Origin: Candidatus Brocadiia bacterium
GTDB lineage: Bacteria; Planctomycetota; MHYJ01; WSZJ01
Assembly: GCA_013360825.1 (NCBI GenBank)
Contig: JABWAY010000281.1
Location: 1-5,442, forward strand
Direction of reading: 5' to 3'
Length of the DNA: 5,442 nt
The position numbers were made by a program, and so were the translations under genes. This document shows, piece by piece, positions 1-4,954 of the stretch (within the stretch, counting starts at the first letter, position 1; every line of letters starts with the position of its first letter). The notes below the pieces were generated by a model that saw only the letters and a list, made by a program, of their open reading frames with translations, ran no database searches and was not told the origin of the DNA.

Positions 1-1034
1 GCGTCGTCGGACGCCAGCCCGGCAAGCGTCGCGCCCAGCGCCTCCTCGTCCCCCCACGGGACCAGCAGCCCGTTCTCGCCGTCCCGCACCACCTCCGGGT
101 TCCCGCCCTTCCGCGTCGCCACCGCCGGCAGCCCGGCCAGGAGGCATTCGAGCAGGACGTGCGAAAGCCCCTCGTACCCGGTGTAGAGCGCGAAGATGTC
201 CGACGCCTTCATGTATGCCGGGACCTTCTCCTGCGCAACCTCCCCGGTGAAAATGACGCGCTGCGTCAATCCGGCGGCCTGCGCCTGCGCCTCCAGCCTC
301 GCCCGCTCCGGCCCGTCGCCGACCACCAGCAGCCGCCACCCGGCCGGCATCCGCGGCAGCACCCGGATCAGCGCGTCCACGCCCTTCCACGGCGTCAGCC
401 GCGCCACCGTCACCACGAACCGCCCCTCCAGGCCCAGAAGCGCCTGCGCGGCGGCGCGGGACTCGGGGAACGGATACTTCGCAGGGTCGACCGCGTTATG
501 CACCACCCTGATCCTCCCCGGGTCGACCCCCCACCCGGCGACGATCCCCGCCAGATACCGGCTCGGCGTCACGATCCGGTCGGCGCGGCGCGAATAGAAC
601 GTCTGGAGGGCGCGCACCAGGGCGACCTTCGGCGCATGCGGGAGGTCCTGGAACTCGTCGATGTTCTCCTTCGTGTGCCCGTGGCGCACCGACCACTCCC
701 AGGAAAAGTCGCCGACGATCTTCATCACCATCGGTTTTCGCAGCGCCAGGTTGACGACCGCCGGGGCGAGCCCGTGGTCGTTCACGTAGAGCAGGTCGGC
801 CCGCGCGGCCCGGCGGACGACCTCCACCGAGAGGCGGGCGAGGCGAAGCGGGACCGGCTGTTTCCGCGAAATGCGCGTCACGGGGAACGGGTAGGGGTGG
901 TCGTGCGGCTCCCCGAGCGTCACCACCTCCACCCCGTGCCCCGCGCGGACCAGGTCCGTCGCGAGATTCAGGAGGTAGCGCGGAGGACCGCCTGCCTCGG
1001 GGTGGAACGTGCCGGTGACGATCAGGATGCGCAC
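1..1034 (-). CDS. GT4-family glycosyltransferase, C-terminus cut by window edge
   Basis: Reverse-strand translation from GTG at 1034 gives 344 codons with no stop before the window edge. It probably transfers a sugar from a nucleotide-sugar donor to a growing glycan on the cytoplasmic side of the membrane, with retaining GT-B chemistry. The N-terminal acceptor domain opens with a beta strand and the glycine-rich loop GTFHPEAGGPPRY (residues 8-20). The C-terminal donor domain has VARLTPWKG (R212, K217, expected to contact the donor phosphates), VVGDGPE (about 237-243) and the EX7E signature, E288 and E296. This is followed by GLPAVATRKGGNPEVV, typical of GT4. GT4 enzymes usually run 360-400 residues, so a few tens are missing. 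An in-frame TAG (1044-1046) lies just upstream, so GTG 1034 is the only close start; the ribosome site is weak (AGGG at 1042-1045). It is last in the minus-strand row. Family is secure; donor and acceptor are unknown. Confidence 0.93.
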   Translation of the reverse strand, partial: MRILIVTGTFHPEAGGPPRYLLNLATDLVRAGHGVEVVTLGEPHDHPYPFPVTRISRKQPVPLRLARLSVEVVRRAARADLLYVNDHGLAPAVVNLALRKPMVMKIVGDFSWEWSVRHGHTKENIDEFQDLPHAPKVALVRALQTFYSRRADRIVTPSRYLAGIVAGWGVDPGRIRVVHNAVDPAKYPFPESRAAAQALLGLEGRFVVTVARLTPWKGVDALIRVLPRMPAGWRLLVVGDGPERARLEAQAQAAGLTQRVIFTGEVAQEKVPAYMKASDIFALYTGYEGLSHVLLECLLAGLPAVATRKGGNPEVVRDGENGLLVPWGDEEALGATLAGLASDD

Positions 1035-1052
1035 GGGTGCGCCCTACCTTCC

Positions 1053-1097
1053 GGGCGCGGACCCTCCCCGTCAACGCTTCTCGGCGTCCGCGCGCCC
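1053..1097 (-). repeat. Imperfect inverted repeat upstream of the glycosyltransferase start
   Basis: GGGCGCGGAC at 1053-1062 pairs with GTCCGCGCGCCC at 1086-1097, with a two-base GC bulge and a 23-base loop. It occupies the gap between the VOC stop and the glycosyltransferase GTG. No T-tract follows on either strand. It may be an intercistronic mRNA hairpin; chance is a real alternative at this GC content. Confidence 0.3.
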
Positions 1098-1125
1098 CCC
1101 GCCGGCCCCATGGGCGGAACGCGGC

Positions 1126-1491
1126 TCAGGCCAGCTCCGCCGTGACCTCTTCGAACAGCCCGATCTTGTTCCCCTCGGTGTCGCGGAGGTGCGCGATGAA
1201 CGCGCCCTCGCCGCCGATTTCGGACTTCTTCGTCGGCACGTCGACGCCGAACGCCTTCGCCGCGCGCAGCGTCTCGCCGATCGAGTCCACGCGGAGATAG
1301 ACCGTCGCGTGGTCCCCGCCGATCGGGCCGTCGATCTTCACCAGCGCCCCGCCAGGCCGCACCCCCGTGTCGAACATCACGTACCGCGGCGAGAACTGCT
1401 TGAACGCCCAGCCGAACAGTGCGCGGTAGAACTTCTTCGCGCGGGCCATGTTCCTGACCGGGATCTCGACGTGGCAGACGGGCGCAGGCAT
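1126..1491 (-). CDS. VOC-family (glyoxalase/bleomycin-resistance fold) small protein
   Basis: 121 residues, the usual size of a single-chain VOC protein made of two beta-alpha-beta-beta-beta modules. Module one begins with CHVEIPVRNMARAKKFYRAL (6-25), followed by FGW, the classic start of this fold. Module two covers about 62-116 and ends with DTEGNKIGLFEE, the classic end. Family members include glyoxalase I, extradiol dioxygenases and antibiotic-binding proteins, and most small stand-alone ones have no known substrate. H7 or E9 and E114 could be metal ligands, but the second-module position usually held by histidine seems to be tyrosine (Y65), so metal binding is doubtful. An in-frame ATG at 1516-1518 would add nine residues, but GGAGG at 1498-1502, six bases before ATG 1491, supports the shorter form. 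It lies between the CDGSH gene and the glycosyltransferase. No role in glycan synthesis can be inferred. Confidence 0.9.
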   Translation of the reverse strand: MPAPVCHVEIPVRNMARAKKFYRALFGWAFKQFSPRYVMFDTGVRPGGALVKIDGPIGGDHATVYLRVDSIGETLRAAKAFGVDVPTKKSEIGGEGAFIAHLRDTEGNKIGLFEEVTAELA

Positions 1492-1497
1492 ATCCGG

Positions 1498-1502
1498 CCT
1501 CC
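1498..1502 (-). promoter_or_regulatory. Ribosome binding site deciding the VOC gene start
   Basis: The minus strand reads GGAGG here, six bases upstream of the ATG at 1489-1491. This site lies inside the longer alternative reading that starts at 1518, so it favours the shorter protein. Confidence 0.75.
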
Positions 1503-1530
1503 GTGGGGAAAGGTCCATTCTCGCGCCCGG

Positions 1531-1564
1531 CGCCCGCCGGTCCAGAACTAAGGAGCGGCGGGCG
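1531..1564 (-). terminator. Hairpin just after the CDGSH stop codon, possible weak terminator or 3' stabiliser
   Basis: CGCCCGCCG at 1531-1539 is perfectly complementary to CGGCGGGCG at 1556-1564, with a 16-base loop. In the minus-strand transcript this 9-bp GC-only stem forms six bases after the CDGSH stop. No T-tract follows, so it is not a canonical intrinsic terminator. It could reduce readthrough, protect the mRNA end, or be chance in a GC-rich region. Confidence 0.3.
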
Positions 1565-1570
1565 GCGCGA

Positions 1571-1816
1571 TCAGGCCGGCGGGAGCGACTTGTGCGAGCC
1601 GTCGCACCGTTCGCCGTTCGCGGAGTGCTTGCACATGCAGAGCGCGACGAAGGCCTTTTCCTTCATCTCGAACATCTTCGGGGAAAATCCGGTCCCCTTG
1701 TGGGAGCCGTCGCAGAACGGCTGTTTCGCCGAGTGCCCGCAGGAACACCAGGCGTAGGTCCCGGCGGCGAGCTCGGACTTGTACGGCGAACGTGCGGCGA
1801 TCTTCGGTTCAGGCAT
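1571..1816 (-). CDS. Double CDGSH iron-sulfur protein
   Basis: 81 residues with two CDGSH motifs. Each holds a [2Fe-2S] cluster with three cysteines and one histidine in characterised relatives such as mitoNEET and CISD3. The first motif is C24-S-C26, S29, P33, then C35-D-G-S-H39. The second is C60-M-C62, S65, then C71-D-G-S-H75. All eight ligands are present. In the second motif the usual proline three residues before the aspartate is glutamate (E69). There is no signal peptide or membrane segment, so it should be a soluble cytoplasmic protein, resembling bacterial and CISD3-type tandem forms rather than the membrane-anchored single-domain dimers. Functions proposed for the family are electron or cluster transfer and redox sensing; none is established for small bacterial members. 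The start is well supported: AAGGGGAG at 1821-1828, four bases before the ATG. The gap to the aminotransferase stop is 62 nt. Confidence 0.95.
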   Translation of the reverse strand: MPEPKIAARSPYKSELAAGTYAWCSCGHSAKQPFCDGSHKGTGFSPKMFEMKEKAFVALCMCKHSANGERCDGSHKSLPPA

Positions 1817-1820
1817 GAGT

Positions 1821-1828
1821 CTCCCCTT
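1821..1828 (-). promoter_or_regulatory. Ribosome binding site of the CDGSH gene
   Basis: The minus strand reads AAGGGGAG, four bases before the ATG at 1814-1816. An open frame continues far upstream of this ATG but is an out-of-frame shadow of the aminotransferase gene, so this site is what fixes the true start. Confidence 0.75.
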
Positions 1829-1878
1829 GTGATGGCATGTGGACTGAGAACGCGCCGGAGCGGGCCGGCATTCCCCGC

Positions 1879-3051
1879 TTACCGTTTCCCGTAGAACTCC
1901 GCGATCTTCGCGACGACCCAGCCCTGCTGTTCCTCGGAGAGTTCGGGGTAGATGGGAAGGGCCAGCACCTCCTTCGCGGCCTTCTCCGATTCGGGGAGGT
2001 CGCCCTCGCGGCAGCCGAGATCGGCGAAGCAGGACTGCATGTGGAGGGGGAGCGGGTAGTAGACCTCGCTGCCGACCTCCGCGGCCTTGAGGTGGTCGCG
2101 GAGGGCATCGCGGCGCGGGGCGCGGATGACGTACTGGTGCCAGGTGTGATCGCGGTCCGGCGCGGTGAACGGGAGGGTGACGGTGCCGGTCAGCCCGTGT
2201 TTCGCGAAGAGCGCGGCGTACCGTGCGGCGCGTTCCTGCCGGGCGCGGATCCAGCCCTTCAGGTGCCGGATCTTGACGGAGAGGACGGCGGCCTGGATCG
2301 CGTCCATCCGCCCGTTGATCCCGACGATGTCGTGGTAGTAGCGCTGGTGGCCGCCGTGGACGCGGAGTTTGCGGATCAGGTCCCCGAGTTTCGGATCGGG
2401 GGTGACGACATGTCCGGCGTCCCCGAACGCGCCGAGGTTCTTGGTCGGGTAGAACGAGAAGCAGCTGATGGTCCCCATCGACCCGGCGGGGCGCCCCTGG
2501 TAGTGGGCGTCGATCGCCTGCGCGGCGTCCTCGATGATCGGGATTCCGTAGATCTCCCCGATCTTCAGGAACGCGTCCATGTCGGCGCACTGCCCGTAGA
2601 GGTGGACCGGCATGATTCCCCGGAGCGCCCTCCCGGTCTTCCTGTTCACGGGCGGCGCGCCGTCCTTTTTCACCACGTAGTCCCTGGCGATCAGCGCCGT
2701 CACCGCGTCCGGCGAGAGACAGTAAGTCTTCGGGTCGATGTCCGCGAAGACCGGCCGGATCCCCAGCCGCGCGATGCACCCGGCCGTCGCGAAAAACGTG
2801 AAACTCGGCACGATCACGTCATCCTCGCGCCCGAGCCCGAGCCCCATCGCCGCGATCAGGATCGCGTCCGAGCCGCTCGACATCGCGATCGAGTGCTTCA
2901 CCCCCGTCAGCTCGGCCATCGCCGCCTCGAACTTCTCGACGGTCGCGCCGAGAATCAGCATCTGCGATTCCATGACCGGCGCGATCGCCGCCTGAATCTC
3001 GCTCTGGATGGACTTGTACTGGCCGACAAGGTCGAGCAGGGGAACTTTCAC
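1879..3051 (-). CDS. DegT/DnrJ/EryC1/StrS-family sugar aminotransferase, WbpE-like
   Basis: 390 residues from GTG 3051, a normal family length. It should move an amino group, usually from glutamate, onto a keto-sugar nucleotide using pyridoxal phosphate, giving an amino sugar for surface glycan synthesis. Visible landmarks are: N-terminal VPLLDLVGQY; SSGSDA (58-63), the counterpart of the family's NGTDA phosphate-binding loop; VPSFTFFATA (81-90); PVHLYGQCADMDA (148-160); EDAAQ with D175 and Q178 positioned to hold the cofactor ring; FYPTKNLGAFGD with Schiff-base lysine K204; and NGRMDAIQAAVL (246-257). HLYGQCAD and the overall pattern resemble WbpE of Pseudomonas aeruginosa, but an extra segment at about 124-144 (KKDGAPPVNRKTGR) is not in my recollection of WbpE. 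The exact substrate cannot be read from sequence. GTG is chosen because GGAG at 3060-3063 lies eight bases upstream and MKVPLLDL is the usual family opening; the frame is open further upstream only as a shadow. The AsnB-like gene ends 25 nt upstream, so the two are probably cotranscribed. Confidence 0.95.
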   Translation of the reverse strand: MKVPLLDLVGQYKSIQSEIQAAIAPVMESQMLILGATVEKFEAAMAELTGVKHSIAMSSGSDAILIAAMGLGLGREDDVIVPSFTFFATAGCIARLGIRPVFADIDPKTYCLSPDAVTALIARDYVVKKDGAPPVNRKTGRALRGIMPVHLYGQCADMDAFLKIGEIYGIPIIEDAAQAIDAHYQGRPAGSMGTISCFSFYPTKNLGAFGDAGHVVTPDPKLGDLIRKLRVHGGHQRYYHDIVGINGRMDAIQAAVLSVKIRHLKGWIRARQERAARYAALFAKHGLTGTVTLPFTAPDRDHTWHQYVIRAPRRDALRDHLKAAEVGSEVYYPLPLHMQSCFADLGCREGDLPESEKAAKEVLALPIYPELSEEQQGWVVAKIAEFYGKR

Positions 3052-3059
3052 CAGGGTGT

Positions 3060-3063
3060 CTCC
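3060..3063 (-). promoter_or_regulatory. Ribosome binding site supporting the GTG start of the aminotransferase
   Basis: The minus strand reads GGAG, eight bases before the GTG at 3049-3051. It lies in the 25-nt gap after the AsnB-like stop codon and argues for translation from GTG rather than from any of the upstream in-frame codons. Confidence 0.6.
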
Positions 3064-3076
3064 ACAGAAAATGGGC

Positions 3077-4846
3077 TCAGCGGGGGTCGATGCCGCTCCG
3101 CATCCAGAGTTCAAGGGCGAACAGCAGCAGCAGCTTGCGCTCGTTGCGCTCCCGGCCGGCGCGCTGGTCCTCGACCAGCCGGCGGACGTGCGAGCCTTCG
3201 AAGAGGCCGCGCTCGAGGGAGCGCCGCTCGGTGAGCGAGTCGCAGGCGCGCTCGCCGAGCTCGCGCCAGGTCGCGGTCTCCCAGTCCTCCGGGCGCGACC
3301 AGCGCGCATTCCAGAACGCGTCTTCCGGGACGAGCGACTCGAAGACCCGGCGGAGCCCCTGCAGGGGATTCTGCCCGGCGAGCGAGTGCACCACCGGGAC
3401 CAGCAGCTGGACCGCGCTCGGATCCGCCAGCGGCGAACGGGCCGGGAATCCACGGGCGCGACAGGCGGCCTGGATCGGGCTGATGAAGAGGTCGGGGAGG
3501 AAGCACGCGGCGTCCACATAGGCCGCCGCCGACGCCTCTCCCGGCGTTGCCGCGTGCTTCATCACCTCCGTCACCGCGTCGAGCGCCGGGATCCCGGGGC
3601 GCCCCGCGAGCGACGCACGCTCCGCCGTCGGCACCGTCATCCGCGCCTCGAATTCCGCCCGCAGCGCGACGGAAAGCCCGGCCGAAGACCCGCCCGACTC
3701 CTTCACCTGCCGCCAGGCGCCGAGCGTGGAGAGCGGCGGCGGCACCGGCCGGCGCCCCGCCAGCCAGTAGAGCTCTCCGCCCGCGGCCGTCAGCACCCCC
3801 GGCGAGGACGCCGAAGCGCTTCCCGCGAACAGCATCGCCTGCGCCATCCGGGAGATCGGGAGCCCCTCGATGTTCACGTCCGCGATGGCGTCGAGCAGCT
3901 CGGCGATGGACCCCGCAACCTCCTCCTCGTGGTGCGGGCATCCGAACCGCGCCACCGCAGCGGCGGTTCCGCTCCGGGTTTCGGCGGGGATCCAGGCGTG
4001 TTTGAGCGAAAACGTCGTGAATCGCCCGCGCTTCGCCAGCGACGCGAGCCCGGCGAGGACGGCGCTGTACGGGTCGCCCTCGAGGCAGACGGTCGGTCGG
4101 TCCAGGTCGCGCGTGTGGGCCTTGACGCTTTCGAACAGGTAGCTGAACGCGTGCTGGGCGACCTCGTCGGGATTCTGACCGGCGGGGTCGTAGTAGGTCG
4201 GTTCCCAGTACCGGCCTTCCTCGACGCGGCCGTTCCGGATTTCCAGCCAGCCGGCCGGGAGGATTTTCCGGACGTTCCGGAAGAGCGTGAGGGGCTGGGG
4301 GGGGATGTGGTAGGCGAGGAAGTGGTCGAGGGCGCGGGTTTCGAGAGCGGGGCGGGTGGCGGGCCAGGCGAGGACGGCGCGCAGGTCGGAGCCGACCGCC
4401 CAGCCCTCGTGTCCCTCGTAGACGAACAGGGGGCGGTGGCCGAGGGCGTCGCGGGCGACGAAGAGGGTGCTGTTGGCGCGGTCGAGGATGGCGAGGGCGT
4501 AGCCGCCGCGGAGGGACATGAGCATGTCGCGTCCCTTGGCCTGCCAGAGGTGGGCGATGAGTTCGGCGTTGGAGTCGGTGCGGAGGTCGCGGGTGCGGGA
4601 GGTGACGAATTTGCGGACGTCCGCGCGGTTGTAGAGGTCGCCGTCGAGGACGCACTGGACGCTGCCGTCCGGGGTTTCGCCGACGCTTTCGCCCGGTCCG
4701 AAGACGCCGGCGAGGGAGGCGAGGCCGGAGGGGAGGGTGGAGATGCCGAGGGTCGAGCCGGCCTGGCGGCGCAGCGCGGAGGCGATGCGGTCGGCGGACC
4801 CCGGGGGCGGGGTGGCGCGGGACCAGAAGCCGGCGAAGGACATCAT
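3077..4846 (-). CDS. Asparagine synthetase (AsnB) homologue with both active sites degenerate; probable pseudoenzyme
   Basis: 589 residues, a normal AsnB-family length, with both domains recognisable. The N-terminal amidotransferase fold (about 1-205) shows AGFWSR at the start, LDGDLYN (67-73), SLRGGYALAILD (111-122) and VARDALGHRPLF (130-141). The synthetase domain (about 225-589) shows TVCLEGDPYSAVLAGLA (252-268), ARSPLAD (469-475) and the C-terminal FALELWMRSGI. Catalytic residues, aligned by eye to E. coli AsnB, are missing. The N-terminal nucleophile Cys is absent (MMSFAGF in place of MCGIAGF). Asn74 of the NGE motif is D68, and Asp98 is N93. The ATP-pyrophosphatase loop SGGLDS is EGDPYS (256-261), and GEGSDE is AAGGEL (354-359). 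It should therefore not hydrolyse glutamine or adenylate a substrate. The frame is intact, so this is not simple decay. Active relatives make asparagine or amidate sugar acids or peptides in surface-glycan loci. There is no Shine-Dalgarno before the tandem ATG codons (4844-4846, 4841-4843), so the start is uncertain by one codon. It is the first minus-strand gene. Confidence 0.9.
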   Translation of the reverse strand: MMSFAGFWSRATPPPGSADRIASALRRQAGSTLGISTLPSGLASLAGVFGPGESVGETPDGSVQCVLDGDLYNRADVRKFVTSRTRDLRTDSNAELIAHLWQAKGRDMLMSLRGGYALAILDRANSTLFVARDALGHRPLFVYEGHEGWAVGSDLRAVLAWPATRPALETRALDHFLAYHIPPQPLTLFRNVRKILPAGWLEIRNGRVEEGRYWEPTYYDPAGQNPDEVAQHAFSYLFESVKAHTRDLDRPTVCLEGDPYSAVLAGLASLAKRGRFTTFSLKHAWIPAETRSGTAAAVARFGCPHHEEEVAGSIAELLDAIADVNIEGLPISRMAQAMLFAGSASASSPGVLTAAGGELYWLAGRRPVPPPLSTLGAWRQVKESGGSSAGLSVALRAEFEARMTVPTAERASLAGRPGIPALDAVTEVMKHAATPGEASAAAYVDAACFLPDLFISPIQAACRARGFPARSPLADPSAVQLLVPVVHSLAGQNPLQGLRRVFESLVPEDAFWNARWSRPEDWETATWRELGERACDSLTERRSLERGLFEGSHVRRLVEDQRAGRERNERKLLLLFALELWMRSGIDPR

Positions 4847-4954
4847 GATGGGGCAGAGGATATCAGGAGGGCGGGCGGGAGGGGAGGATCGGAAAGGGGG
4901 GGGCGGAGGGCGGAGTCTGGCCCCGGCCGCGGCGGGGACTTAAGATCCGGGGCA
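4847..4954. promoter_or_regulatory. G-rich divergent intergenic region with G-quadruplex motif
   Basis: These 108 bases separate two divergently transcribed starts and must hold the promoter of the AsnB-like gene and of the plus-strand membrane-protein gene, unless transcription enters from elsewhere. I see no convincing -35/-10 pair. On the plus strand, 4869-4884 reads as four G-runs of 3, 3, 3 and 4 separated by single bases, followed by an eight-G run at 4896-4903. CCCCG at 4921-4925 could pair with CGGGG at 4933-4937 as a short stem with no T-tract. The minus strand just before the AsnB-like ATG is pyrimidine-rich and has no ribosome site. Confidence 0.5.
4869..4884 (+). other. Putative parallel G-quadruplex motif
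   Basis: GGG-C-GGG-C-GGG-A-GGGG, four runs with one-base loops, is the pattern known to form the most stable parallel G-quadruplexes. It lies 23 bases upstream of the AsnB-like ATG, on that gene's template strand, and on the coding strand for the divergent gene. The pattern is directly visible; folding in the cell is inferred. Confidence 0.6.

Noticed and set aside
159..1145. Long plus-strand open frame over the glycosyltransferase
   Set aside because: Its translation is arginine-, proline- and histidine-rich with no domain pattern. The opposite strand encodes a clear GT4 enzyme.
1854..1869. Short inverted repeat GCCGG/CCGGC after the aminotransferase stop
   Set aside because: Only a five-base-pair stem with no T-tract, easily expected by chance at this GC content.
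3122..3133. CAG-type triplet repeat
   Set aside because: Just four triplets encoding consecutive leucines in the C-terminal helix of the AsnB-like protein.
1837..3234. 465-codon plus-strand open frame opposite the aminotransferase
   Set aside because: Low-complexity arginine/aspartate/valine-rich composition typical of antisense frames in GC-rich DNA. It overlaps a well-recognised enzyme.
1817..3519. Longer versions of the CDGSH and aminotransferase proteins using upstream in-frame starts
   Set aside because: The added residues are shadow sequence from overlapping genes, and the internal starts at 1816 and 3051 have good ribosome sites and natural family openings.
3111..4655. 514-codon minus-strand frame inside the AsnB-like gene
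   Set aside because: Extremely arginine/proline-rich and out of frame with the domain-bearing protein on the same strand.
4921..4937. CCCCG/CGGGG hairpin as a terminator
   Set aside because: No T-tract follows, and it lies upstream of a gene start rather than after any stop codon.
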